From JBBRVW01 sp038246545 (lineage in GTDB: Bacteria; Actinomycetota; Actinomycetes; JACCUZ01), in NCBI GenBank assembly GCA_038246545.1, contig JBBRVW010000028.1:1-64000 (forward strand): 64,000 nt of DNA. Reading direction: 5' to 3'. Under the pieces are notes generated by a model, which did no database searches, was not told the DNA's origin, and saw only the letters and a program-made list of their open reading frames with translations. A program made the translations under genes and the position numbers. Below, one piece after another: positions 8,538 to 16,846 of the stretch (position 1 is the first letter of the stretch; every line of letters starts with the position of its first letter).

Positions 8538-10300
8538 GCGACCCCGGCGTCAGCCGGCCGCGGCGGCGCCCCGCGGACCTCTCCGAGCTGCCGTTCCCGC
8601 GGCACGAGGCGGTGCGCTGGTTCAGCCCTGGCATGCTGCTGCAGACCGCGAAGTTCGTTGCGCTCTCGGCGGTGTTCGGCTCCTACGCCGACAAGCGCGA
8701 GGTCCAGGCCGCGGCCGCCACAGTGCCCTTCCACGACCACTCCGAGGGCGCCGAGGCCTGGGTCGACTACGTCAGCGACGTCGGAGACGGCTTCGACGCG
8801 ACGTACTCGGTCGCCTACCTGCTGGCGCAGCCGAAGCTGGACGTCACCCGCGCCGACGGCGGCGACTGCACGTCGACGACCCGCGGCTCGGTGCTCGTGA
8901 TGGGCGGCGACGAGGTCTACCCGGCCGCCACGGCCAGGGGCTACGAGGAACGCACCAAGGGTCCCTACAACGCGGCGCTCCCCCACTGCGACGACCCGCC
9001 GGTGCTCTTCGCGGTGCCCGGCAACCACGACTGGTACGACGGGCTGACCTCCTTCCTGCGCTTCTTCTGCCAGGGGGGATGGGTGGGCGGCTGGCGCACC
9101 GAGCAGCGCCGCAGCTACTTCGCGGTGCGGCTGCCGCAGGACTGGTGGCTGCTGGGCATCGACATCCAGTTCGACACCTACATCGACGCGCCGCAGATCG
9201 AGTACTTCCGCGGCGTCGCCGAGCGGATCGGGGAGCACGACGGCATCGTGCTGTGTACCGCGAAGCCGAGCTGGGTCGAGGGCGGCCACGACGGGGCCGA
9301 GGCGTTCGCCACGCTGGACTACTTCGTCAGCGTCGTGCTCGGCAAGCGCCCCGAGCAGGTCCGGCTGATGCTCGCCGGCGACTCGCACCACTACGCGCGC
9401 TACGCCGAGGTCGACGGTGACCGTTCGCTGGTGACCTGCGGAGGCGGCGGCGCCTACCTCTCGGCGACCCATCCCCCGGGGGAGCCGCTGACCTTGCCGC
9501 CCGCGTCGCTGCACGCCGACCGCGTCGACCCTCCGCCGGCGGTGAGGTTCACCCCCCGCACGACCTACCCCAGCCCCGAGCAGTCCCGGCAGATCGCCGT
9601 GCGCGTCGTCGACCGGCTGCCACGACGCAACCCGCAGTTCGTCGCGCTGATGACCGCCCTGCAGGCCGCACTCGCGTACGTGCTGGTGACCAGCCTGCCC
9701 CGGTCGGCCGGGAGCGGGGGCTCGCTGGCCCGCACGTGGGACGACCTCACGCCGAGCTGGTCGGCCCTGGCCGCGTTCCGCCACCCGCTGGTGATCGCGC
9801 TCGCCGGCGTCGCGGTCTGGGGCGCGACTGCCTTCTACCGCCGCGGAGGCGCCCGGGGCCGAGCGGGCGGCGTCGCGCACGGCCTGGCCCACCTGGCGCT
9901 GGCGCTCGTGCTCGTGTGGGCGGCAGCATCCCTGCCGGTGCCGACCGGGTGGCCCGACTGGGCCGAGTTCTGGACCCGGCTGGCGCTGACCGGCCTGGCC
10001 GGTGGGGCCGCCGGCACCCTGCTCGTCGGCGGCTACCTGTACCTCGCGAGCCGTGCCGGCATCCACCTCAACGAGGTGTTCAGCGCCCAGTCGATCGAGG
10101 ACCACAAGTGCTTCCTACGCATGCACGTGCAGCCCGGGGGCGACCTGGTGCTGCACCCGGTCGTCGTGCCCACGGTCTGCCACGCGTGGCACGTGCCGAC
10201 CGGCGCCTCCGACAGTGAGCCGTGGGTGGAGCCGGACGCGCCGATCGGCACCCGGCTCGCCGAGCCACCGGTCACCATCACCCGGGAGGCGCGGACATGA
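8534..10300 (+). CDS. membrane-anchored metallophosphoesterase-like protein
   Basis: A 588-aa protein beginning at ATG 8534, overlapping the upstream TGA by 3 nt. The N-terminal 330 residues are calcineurin-like: MGGDEVYP, PGNHDWYDG and GDSHHYARY correspond to the GD, GNHD and GHxH blocks. The usual first DxH block is absent; GDGFDATY may replace it. The His block between GNHD and the last motif reads CTAKPSW. Four hydrophobic helices follow (about residues 370-520), then a soluble tail. The phosphoesterase domain is therefore probably tethered to the membrane, on which side I cannot tell. Coupled to the GMC oxidase before it and the hydrolase after it; substrate unknown. Confidence 0.8.
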   Translation: MSDPGVSRPRRRPADLSELPFPRHEAVRWFSPGMLLQTAKFVALSAVFGSYADKREVQAAAATVPFHDHSEGAEAWVDYVSDVGDGFDATYSVAYLLAQPKLDVTRADGGDCTSTTRGSVLVMGGDEVYPAATARGYEERTKGPYNAALPHCDDPPVLFAVPGNHDWYDGLTSFLRFFCQGGWVGGWRTEQRRSYFAVRLPQDWWLLGIDIQFDTYIDAPQIEYFRGVAERIGEHDGIVLCTAKPSWVEGGHDGAEAFATLDYFVSVVLGKRPEQVRLMLAGDSHHYARYAEVDGDRSLVTCGGGGAYLSATHPPGEPLTLPPASLHADRVDPPPAVRFTPRTTYPSPEQSRQIAVRVVDRLPRRNPQFVALMTALQAALAYVLVTSLPRSAGSGGSLARTWDDLTPSWSALAAFRHPLVIALAGVAVWGATAFYRRGGARGRAGGVAHGLAHLALALVLVWAAASLPVPTGWPDWAEFWTRLALTGLAGGAAGTLLVGGYLYLASRAGIHLNEVFSAQSIEDHKCFLRMHVQPGGDLVLHPVVVPTVCHAWHVPTGASDSEPWVEPDAPIGTRLAEPPVTITREART

Positions 10301-11355
10301 CGGCGACCGCCCCGGCCCGCCCGACCACCCGCGCCGACCACCGCACCGAGGTCGTCCCGCTCAGCGCGCTGGACGGCCGGCCGCTGACGCTGGTGCACGT
10401 GCGGGGGCGTCACGAGCCGACCCGGGGTCCGGTGCTCGTGGTCCACGGCGCCGGGGTGCGTGCCGAAATCTTCCGGCCGCCGCTGCCCCGCACGTTCGTC
10501 GACGCGCTGCTCGACGAGGGCTGGGACGTCTGGCTGCTCAACTGGCGCGCCTCGATCGACCTCGACCCGGCGCCCTGGACGTTGGACGAGGCCGCTGCCT
10601 ACGACCACCCGGCGGCGGTCCGCCATGTCCTCTCGGCGACCGGCGCTGACACGCTCAAAGCCGTCGTGCACTGCCAGGGCTCGACGTCGTTCACCATGTC
10701 GGCGGTCGCCGGGCTGCTCCCCGAGGTCGACACCGTCGTCACGAACGCGGTGTCGCTGCACCCGGTCGTGCCGCGCCTGTCGACCTTCAAGATCGGCCGG
10801 GTCGCACCCCTCGTCGGCAGGGTGCTGCCGCACGTGTCACCGGCGTGGGGCGACAAGCCGGACGGCGCCCTGTCGCGCGCGCTCGTCCTCGCCGTCCGGG
10901 CGACCCACCACGAGTGCCGCAACACCGTCTGCAAGATGGTGAGCTTCACCTACGGCACCGGCTGGCCCGCGCTGTGGTCGCACGCCAACCTCGACGAGGC
11001 CACCCACGACTGGATCCGTGGCGAGTTCGCCGAGGTGCCCTTCACCTTCTTCCACCAGATGGACCGCAGCATCCGAGCCGGCCACCTGGTGCCGGTGACC
11101 GCGCTGGACGGGCTGCTCCCGTCGTACGTGCGGGAGGCACCACGCACCGACGCCCGGTTCGTCTTCCTCGCCGGTGAGGACAACCGCTGCTTCCTGCCGG
11201 AGAGCCAGCAGCGCTCGTTCGAGCACTTCGCCCGCCACCGGCCAGGCAGGGACGCTCTCCACCGGCTCCGGGGCTACGGCCACCTCGACGTGTTCCTCGG
11301 GAAGCGGGCCGCGCAGGACACCTTCCCGCTCATCCTCGAGGAGCTGTCCCGATGA
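10297..11355 (+). CDS. alpha/beta hydrolase with cysteine at the nucleophile position
   Basis: A 352-aa protein from ATG 10297 (CGGGAGG upstream), overlapping the previous stop. The alpha/beta-hydrolase fold is indicated by the VLVVHGAGVRAE oxyanion strand, the nucleophile elbow VVHCQGSTS, the acid in FLAGEDNRC and the His in RGYGHLDVFLG. The elbow aligns as small-x-Nu-x-small with Cys at Nu, as in dienelactone hydrolases and PHA synthases rather than Ser lipases. No signal peptide. It looks like the detached version of the hydrolase that is fused to cholesterol-oxidase-like GMC proteins elsewhere, so it probably acts on the same substrate or product as the upstream oxidase. Confidence 0.85.
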   Translation: MTATAPARPTTRADHRTEVVPLSALDGRPLTLVHVRGRHEPTRGPVLVVHGAGVRAEIFRPPLPRTFVDALLDEGWDVWLLNWRASIDLDPAPWTLDEAAAYDHPAAVRHVLSATGADTLKAVVHCQGSTSFTMSAVAGLLPEVDTVVTNAVSLHPVVPRLSTFKIGRVAPLVGRVLPHVSPAWGDKPDGALSRALVLAVRATHHECRNTVCKMVSFTYGTGWPALWSHANLDEATHDWIRGEFAEVPFTFFHQMDRSIRAGHLVPVTALDGLLPSYVREAPRTDARFVFLAGEDNRCFLPESQQRSFEHFARHRPGRDALHRLRGYGHLDVFLGKRAAQDTFPLILEELSR

Positions 11356-11480
11356 CCTCCGGACGCCTGCTGCCGGTCGCGCGGGCCCTGCTGTCGGCCG
11401 TGCCCTCGGCTCTGCCCCGCCGTCAGCCGGCGAGGCCGGGCCGGACCGGCCGGCTCCGCGTCCTCAATTACGGCGGATGA
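11352..11480 (+). CDS. 42-aa overlapping small ORF
   Basis: ATG 11352 overlaps the hydrolase stop (ATGA) and its TGA (11478-11480) overlaps an ATG at 11477 that could start the next gene. This continuous overlap matches the rest of the operon and is the main argument that it is translated. The product is Arg/Pro/Leu-rich with an N-terminal hydrophobic stretch (RLLPVARALLSAVPSAL) and no recognisable domain. It may act only as a coupling element that passes ribosomes to the downstream membrane-protein gene. Function unknown. Confidence 0.4.
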   Translation: MTSGRLLPVARALLSAVPSALPRRQPARPGRTGRLRVLNYGG

Positions 11481-11494
11481 CAGGGGAGCAGGAG

Positions 11495-12712
11495 ATGGCC
11501 AGGGAGTCCAAGAAGTCACGGCGGGCGCACGTGTCCGCGGTGGTCGTCGGAGTGCAGGTTCTCGAAACGCGGCTGGACGTCGCGCTCGCCCAGGGGCTCG
11601 GCCCCGACCAGCGGGCCGCGGCGGACGGCGTGCGCCGGCTGCTGCGCACGGCCGAGGACGCTGCGTACGGCATCGACCCGCAGATGGGACCGGTCAGCCG
11701 CTGGTGGCGCGGGACGCTGGTCGAGGTCGCGTTCCAGAACCTGCACGCGGCGCGGGCCCAGATGGTCGACGTCTACGCCGACGAGGAGATCGCTGCCGAG
11801 ATCCCGGCGGCCCTGGCGCGCTCGCAGCAGTCCCTGCACAGCGACGACCCGCGGCGGCTGGTGGGTGAAGCGCTGACCCGGATGGCGATCGGCCAGCAGC
11901 GGGCGTTCCTCCGGCGGGCGATCGAGGACTCCTACGACGCGATGGACCGCCAGCACGAGCGGCTGCGCAGCTTCCGCAACATCATTCTCATGGCGGCGCT
12001 CTGCATGGCCGTCCTGGTCGGTGTCACCGTCCTCGTGGTGCGGGCCAACCCCACCTACATCCCGCTCTGCTTCGCGGCCGACGGGCAAGGCATCGAGGGG
12101 GCGCTGTTCAACTGTCCGACGGGCACCGGCGTCCCCGGCAGCCGCGGGAGCGACGTGATCGTGGTGGCCCTGCTCGGACTCCTCGGCGGCTCGCTGGCCG
12201 CAGCCGTCTCGATCCGTAACCTGCGCGGCACCTCGACGCCGTACGACGTGCCGGTGGCGCTGGCCCTGCTCAAGGTCCCGCTCGGCGCGTTCACGGCGAT
12301 CGTCGGGCTGGTGGCCCTGCAGGGCAGCTTCGTCCCTGGCCTGTCCGCTCTCGACTCCCAGCAGCAGATCCTCGCCTACGCCCTGCTGCTCGGATACGCC
12401 CAGCAGGTCTTCACCTACTCCTTGGACCGCCGGGCGCAGACCCTGCTCGACGGGCTGCCCGCGAAGGACCCGACCGTCGCCCCCGCTCGGGTCAGCGAGT
12501 CCACGGCGCCTCCGGTGCTGCCCACCGCGGGACCGGGTCCGGGTGACGGCTTCGGCGGGTTCCCGGCGCAGGCCCCGTCATCTGCCGACGCTCTCGGCAT
12601 CGACCTGCGCGACAGCCTCGAGGTCCAGCCCCCGCCACCCGACGCCGACGACCTGGTGCAGGACGACGGCAGCCGGCCGATGCCCAACGTCCCGGTGGGA
12701 GACCACCGCTGA
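11495..12712 (+). CDS. four-helix membrane protein of unknown function
   Basis: A 405-aa protein. ATG 11495 has AGGGGAG about 6 nt upstream; ATG 11477, six codons earlier, would overlap the small ORF stop and is the alternative. The N-terminal 160 residues are soluble, helical and charged (the segment around ARAQMVDVYADEEIAAEI is acidic). Four membrane helices follow at about 165-185, 220-240, 255-280 and 290-310, with two Cys in the loop between the first two (LCFAAD, FNCPTG). The C-terminal 90 residues are Pro/Asp/Gly-rich and disordered-looking. I do not recognise the family. Its stop overlaps the start of the cell-wall protein gene (TGATG), so the two are likely co-expressed. Confidence 0.75.
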   Translation: MARESKKSRRAHVSAVVVGVQVLETRLDVALAQGLGPDQRAAADGVRRLLRTAEDAAYGIDPQMGPVSRWWRGTLVEVAFQNLHAARAQMVDVYADEEIAAEIPAALARSQQSLHSDDPRRLVGEALTRMAIGQQRAFLRRAIEDSYDAMDRQHERLRSFRNIILMAALCMAVLVGVTVLVVRANPTYIPLCFAADGQGIEGALFNCPTGTGVPGSRGSDVIVVALLGLLGGSLAAAVSIRNLRGTSTPYDVPVALALLKVPLGAFTAIVGLVALQGSFVPGLSALDSQQQILAYALLLGYAQQVFTYSLDRRAQTLLDGLPAKDPTVAPARVSESTAPPVLPTAGPGPGDGFGGFPAQAPSSADALGIDLRDSLEVQPPPPDADDLVQDDGSRPMPNVPVGDHR

Positions 12713-13392
12713 TGCGCAGCTACGCCCAGGCGAAGGAGTTCGCCCAGCAGCAGCACCGCAGCGGGTCGACGTCGTGGCACCGGCTGTGTCAGCTGTTCTC
12801 CCGGCAGTGCGTCGGGGCAGCCCCGTTCGGCGCGTCCGCCCGGGAGGCGTTCAACGCCACCCCCGAGGATCATCGGCACCAGTCCAGCCCCCCGCCGGCC
12901 GGCTCGATCGCGTACTACGGATTCCCCGACCGCGGGGCCGGGCACGCGGTGTTCGCCGTCAACGGCGGTTTCGTCTTCTCCAACGACATCCTGCGCCCGG
13001 GACAGATCGACCGGGTGCGCTGGGACGTGTTCACCGGCAAGTGGCAGCTGCCCTACCGCGGCTGGATCGACGGCACGCCCTCGGGCGACGACCTGCCCGT
13101 CCAGCGGCCGCCCGTGGCTGACGAGCTGCCCGGCTACCGCCAGGGCCGCAAGGTGTACGGCAGCAGGATGCGGCTCGAGCAGGACGACTCCGACAGCGTG
13201 TGGAACCTGCAGGTGGCGCTCCTGGCGCGCGGCTTCGAGTTCGAGGACGGGCCGACCGGCTACTACGGACGGCACACCCGCCGGATGGTGGCCCAGTTCC
13301 AGCGGCGGCGGGGCTGGCAGGGCCGGGACGCCGACGGCCTCGCCGGCCCGCAGACGATCACCCGGCTCGGGCTGGTCTGGGTCGACGGCTGA
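12712..13392 (+). CDS. CHAP-like / peptidoglycan-binding cell-wall protein
   Basis: A 226-aa protein from ATG 12712. The first 120 residues have the order Cys (HRLCQLFSRQC), then PPAGSIAYYG, then His (GAGHAVF) and SND, which resembles the Cys-His arrangement of CHAP-like amidases seen in actinobacterial wall proteins. Residues about 160-225 form a PG_binding_1 domain: LQVALLARGF, GYYGRHTRRMVAQFQ, GLAGPQTITRLGL. There is no signal peptide, so export would need another route, or the membrane partner upstream. Last gene of the coupled operon. Catalytic activity is not certain; the Cys-His pair is a pattern match. Confidence 0.75.
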   Translation: MRSYAQAKEFAQQQHRSGSTSWHRLCQLFSRQCVGAAPFGASAREAFNATPEDHRHQSSPPPAGSIAYYGFPDRGAGHAVFAVNGGFVFSNDILRPGQIDRVRWDVFTGKWQLPYRGWIDGTPSGDDLPVQRPPVADELPGYRQGRKVYGSRMRLEQDDSDSVWNLQVALLARGFEFEDGPTGYYGRHTRRMVAQFQRRRGWQGRDADGLAGPQTITRLGLVWVDG

Positions 13393-13713
13393 GCGAGCCG
13401 GTCGAGGTCCGCGACGCGCCCCGGAACGGACCTGGACCCGCTGCGGACGTCGGCCCGCGGCCGGCACTGCGTACACCTCACTGAGCCCGGCCGGGTCGAC
13501 ACCGCCCTGGCGCTGCTCGGCGCGACACCCGAAGTGGTCGGCGAGCGGTGAGCGGTGAGCGGTGGACCGAGACGGAGCCGATGCTGCCGAACCGGGACGC
13601 AGCGGGCAGCGCACGGCCGACCTCGCGGCGTCCACCCTTGTCGGCACCGGGCCGCGGTTCCCTCGCAGCGCCGGGGGAGGCTGCAGAAGGGCGCGCCCCA
13701 CGACGCCGGCGGG
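13393..13713 (+). other. stretch without a confident gene
   Basis: In the frame of the preceding gene, past its stop, there is an open stretch to TGA 13549-13551 whose end reads like a protein C-terminus (VDTALALLGATPEVVGER). It has no start codon with a ribosome site, so it may be a gene remnant. A short tandem GAGCGGT(GA) repeat lies at 13542-13562. The rest probably holds the promoter and leader of the LapA-like gene; GGGGGAGG at about 13672-13679 is the only strong purine run. Confidence 0.3.
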
Positions 13714-14460
13714 GTGCGGCGCGAGACTGCCGGCCGCGACCTGCGGCTCTCCAGCTGGGCGATCGCCGGGTTCCTGGTCCTCGTCCTGCTGCTGGTGTTC
13801 GTCGTGCAGAACGACGACGACGTGCCGGTCCACGTCCTCACCGTCGACGGCAGCATGCCGCTGGCTGCCGCCCTGCTGGCCGCGGCGGCCGCCGGCGACT
13901 TCGTCGCCCTCGCGGTCATGCCGGGCCGGGCCCTGACGCACCGGCTGGGCCGCCGCCGGGCCGGGCCCGACCCGTCACACCGCGGGCCGCCCGGCAGTGA
14001 CCGGCGGCAGGTCCCAGTCGTCGTCCGGCGTACGAACCACTGCGACGGCCGCGGCGGTCATGCCCACCGTCGTCAGCCCCCACGCGAAGAGGTCGAGCGT
14101 CGGGCTACCGACGATCACGGCCGCGACGAAGTGCAGCGGCTGCGAGACGGCCAGCGCGATCGCCACCGGCCGCGGGATCTGACGGGTCCGCCAGAGCGCT
14201 ATGCCGAGCAGCACCGTCCCCAGCACGTGGCCGAGTACGAAGACGACCGCCGCGATGTTCGACGTCGGGTGGGCGGTGCCGTACATCGCCACCGCCTGGG
14301 CCTGCGGCACGCCGGCCTTCGCGGCCGTCCAGACCAGCACGTCGGCGCTGAGCAGGTACGCGAGCGCGAGGTAGCCCGGGACCAGCAGCAGGACCGCCGC
14401 CGCGCTGAGCCGTGGCGACCGCCGGTGGGTCAAGCGGATCACCGCGTACACCCCGGGTAG
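13714..14460 (+). CDS. LapA-like two-helix membrane protein, 3' end uncertain
   Basis: From GTG 13714 the product has two membrane helices: SWAIAGFLVLVLLLVFVVQ followed by the QNDDDVPVHVL strand, and MPLAAALLAAAAAGDFVALAV. This is the layout of LapA-domain proteins (usually about 100 aa), small inner-membrane proteins of uncertain role in actinobacteria. The frame stays open to 14460, giving 248 aa, but everything after about codon 90 lies antisense to the neighbouring gene and looks non-biological. A one-base shift near 13940-13970 would end the protein at TGA 13998-14000, a normal LapA length. So the true end is probably about 14000, or the gene is frameshifted. Confidence 0.5.
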   Translation: MRRETAGRDLRLSSWAIAGFLVLVLLLVFVVQNDDDVPVHVLTVDGSMPLAAALLAAAAAGDFVALAVMPGRALTHRLGRRRAGPDPSHRGPPGSDRRQVPVVVRRTNHCDGRGGHAHRRQPPREEVERRATDDHGRDEVQRLRDGQRDRHRPRDLTGPPERYAEQHRPQHVAEYEDDRRDVRRRVGGAVHRHRLGLRHAGLRGRPDQHVGAEQVREREVARDQQQDRRRAEPWRPPVGQADHRVHPG

Positions 14461-14718
14461 CAGCGTCAGCACGGCGACCAGCCCCAGCCAGAGCACCAGG
14501 GACTCGGCGCCCTGGTCGGCGTACACCGCGGCGACCGCCTCCTTGGAGTCGCTGGTCGTGAGGTACGGCAGGTTGTAGCGCAGCAGCGCCACAGCGGCCG
14601 GACCGACCGGCATCAGCAGGGCGACCAGCCAGCGGGTGGCGCGGCGCAGGTCGGCGGGGCCGGCCACGGCCGACGCCGGTCGGCGCCCGGTCGTGGCGGA
14701 CGTTGCGGAAGCGGTCAT
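13975..14718 (-). CDS. multi-spanning membrane protein (DUF4386-like)
   Basis: A 247-aa protein from ATG 14718, with AAAGGA upstream on the minus strand. About six or seven hydrophobic helices span nearly the whole length, beginning WLVALLMPVGPAAVALL and including LVLWLGLVAVLTLLPGVYAVI, LSAAAVLLLVPGYLALAYLL and FVLGHVLGTVLLGIALW. Spacing and length resemble DUF4386-type proteins but I am not certain of the family. It is divergent, with a 130-nt shared promoter region, from a NarL-type sensor kinase/regulator pair, which makes it a plausible target of that system. Confidence 0.65.
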   Translation of the reverse strand: MTASATSATTGRRPASAVAGPADLRRATRWLVALLMPVGPAAVALLRYNLPYLTTSDSKEAVAAVYADQGAESLVLWLGLVAVLTLLPGVYAVIRLTHRRSPRLSAAAVLLLVPGYLALAYLLSADVLVWTAAKAGVPQAQAVAMYGTAHPTSNIAAVVFVLGHVLGTVLLGIALWRTRQIPRPVAIALAVSQPLHFVAAVIVGSPTLDLFAWGLTTVGMTAAAVAVVRTPDDDWDLPPVTAGRPAV

Positions 14719-14848
14719 CGTCAGGTCCTTTCGAGGTGGATGCCCCGACGGTGGCAGCGCCTCAGGTCCCCGCCCAGGGGCCAGGACCGCAGGGGGATGG
14801 GGGCCAGACCCCAGGACAGCCGGTCCCCGCAGCGCGCACACTGACGCC

Positions 14849-16846
14849 ATGCAGGAGCCGGCTCGCCCGTGGCAGCGCCGGGCGGCCGCGGCACTGGCGC
14901 TCGCGGTGCTGGGTTGCGTGGCCACCGGCGTCACCTGTGCGGTGCTGCTCGACTTCTCGGTGGCCGACGCGATGTCCTCCTTCCTCGCGACCAACGCGAC
15001 GATGGGCGCCGCGTTCGGACTCTGCGGCGCGCTGCTGGTACGGCACCGACCGGCCAACCCGGTCGGCTGGCTGCTCGCCGCCGACGGTCTCGGGCACGCA
15101 GTAGCCGCGGCGGCGGCTCCGGCGGCGCTGCTGGCCGCGGAGCACGGCGCGCCGGTGGCCGCCCAGCGAATGCTGGTCACGGTCTTCACCTGGAGCTGGC
15201 CGTGGTCCATCGCGCTGTTCCTGCCACTGGCACTGCTGCTGTTCCCGGACGGCCGGCCGCCGTCGCGCGGATGGCGGTGGGTCGTCGCGGCCACCGTCGT
15301 CACCGCGCCGCTGTTCGTGCTCGAGATGGGCCTCGACCCGCAGAGCCCCGACGATCGGGTGCCCGCCGGCTACCTCACGCTGCCGTCGTACGACCAGCTG
15401 TCGTGGCTGTGGACCGCGGCGGAGCTGCGCGTCGTCCTGCTGCTCGCGCTGGCGCTGGCCGCGCTGGGGCTCCGGCACCGCCGCGGCACCGAGCAGCTGC
15501 GCCGCCAGCTGCTCTGGCTGCTGCTGGCCACCCTCGCCCTGGTGGTCGCCGTGGTCGCGTGGGCCTTCGTGCACGGGACGCCGGTCGGCGTGCTCTTCGT
15601 CCTCCCACTGGTGCCGGCCGCGATCACCGTCGCGATCCTGCGGCACAACCTGCTCGACATCCGGCTGCTGGTCTCGCGAGCCGTGGTCTACGGCGCGCTG
15701 TCCTCGGCGGTCTTCGCGGCGTACGCCGGGCTGGTCGCCGTCCTGGGCACGGTGGTGCAGGCGCGGTTCGGGCCGGGTGTGCTGGCCGCGCTGCTGGTGG
15801 CGCTCGCCTTCGGCCCGGCCCGCAGCCGGCTGCAGCGCGTCGTCGACCGGGCGCTGTACGGCGACCGGCGCGACCCGGCGCGGGCCATCGGCCGGATCGG
15901 CGCGCAGCTCACCGGCGGCGCCGGCGGGCTGGACGGGGTCGTCACCGGGCTGCGCGAGTCGCTGCGGCTGCCGTACGTCGCGGTGCTCACCCCCGGCCGG
16001 GTGCTGGCCGAGTCCGGCGACGCCACCGCGCCATCGGCCGAGCAGGTCCTCTGCTACGCGGACCGTCCGGTCGGCAGCCTCGTCGTCGGGCTGCGGCGCG
16101 GCGAGACCGAGCTCGCGGCCGCCGACCGCGCGCTGCTCGACCTGGTCGCTGCACCGCTCGCCCTCGCGCTGCACGCGACCCGGCTGACGGGCCAGCTGCA
16201 GCAGTCCCGGGAGCGGGCCGCCACCGCACGTGAGGAGGAACGCCGCCGGCTGCGCCGCGACCTGCACGACGGGCTCGGGCCGCAGCTGACCGGCGTCGCC
16301 TACCGCACCGACGCGGCCGCGAACCTGCTCGACGCCGACCCGGCGGAGGCGTCCCGGCTGCTCGCGGCCGCGAGCCGGGACACCCGGGCGGCGATCGACG
16401 ACATCCGCCGGCTCGTCTACGGCCTCCGACCGCCGACGCTGGACCAGCTGGGGCTGGTCGGTGCCCTGTCCCAGCAGCTGGTGTCGCTGCGGCGCGACGA
16501 CGGCACCCCGGTGCACGCCGACCTGGAGGCCCCGGCGCTGCCGGAGCTGCCGCCCGCGGTGGAGGTGGCGGCGTACCGGATCGCCACCGAGGCGGTCGCC
16601 AACGCCGCCCGGCACTCCACGGCGACCCGGCTGGTCGTCCGGCTCCGGCACCCGGGCGGACCCACCGGTGACGACCTGCTCGTGGAGGTCACCGACAACG
16701 GCCGGCCGGTCAACGGCGCGTGGCGCCCGGGCGTCGGGCTGACCGCGATGAGCGAGCGCGCCGACGAGCTCGGCGGCGACTGCCACGCCGGGCCTACCGC
16801 CGAGGGCGGACGGGTGGTCGCGCGGCTGCCGGTGGGCACGCCGTGA
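14849..16846 (+). CDS. NarL-family membrane sensor histidine kinase
   Basis: A 665-aa protein from ATG 14849. The N-terminal 330 residues hold about eight membrane helices with no large sensor domain, so it probably senses something within the membrane. A degenerate GAF-like region follows (about 345-450). The HisKA_3 dimerisation box EEERRRLRRDLHDGLGPQL carries the phospho-acceptor His in DLHDG (about residue 473). The HATPase lobe has the N box ATEAVANAARHS, the G1 VTDNGRP and the G2 GVGLTAMSERA. Its stop overlaps the regulator start (GTGA), so the two are translationally coupled. Paired with the following LuxR-type response regulator; the signal is unknown. Confidence 0.92.
   Translation: MQEPARPWQRRAAAALALAVLGCVATGVTCAVLLDFSVADAMSSFLATNATMGAAFGLCGALLVRHRPANPVGWLLAADGLGHAVAAAAAPAALLAAEHGAPVAAQRMLVTVFTWSWPWSIALFLPLALLLFPDGRPPSRGWRWVVAATVVTAPLFVLEMGLDPQSPDDRVPAGYLTLPSYDQLSWLWTAAELRVVLLLALALAALGLRHRRGTEQLRRQLLWLLLATLALVVAVVAWAFVHGTPVGVLFVLPLVPAAITVAILRHNLLDIRLLVSRAVVYGALSSAVFAAYAGLVAVLGTVVQARFGPGVLAALLVALAFGPARSRLQRVVDRALYGDRRDPARAIGRIGAQLTGGAGGLDGVVTGLRESLRLPYVAVLTPGRVLAESGDATAPSAEQVLCYADRPVGSLVVGLRRGETELAAADRALLDLVAAPLALALHATRLTGQLQQSRERAATAREEERRRLRRDLHDGLGPQLTGVAYRTDAAANLLDADPAEASRLLAAASRDTRAAIDDIRRLVYGLRPPTLDQLGLVGALSQQLVSLRRDDGTPVHADLEAPALPELPPAVEVAAYRIATEAVANAARHSTATRLVVRLRHPGGPTGDDLLVEVTDNGRPVNGAWRPGVGLTAMSERADELGGDCHAGPTAEGGRVVARLPVGTP

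Noticed and set aside
6111..13392. Prophage or phage-lysis module because of the peptidoglycan-binding protein
   Set aside because: No phage structural, integrase or holin genes; codon use matches the core genome and the other operon members are metabolic.
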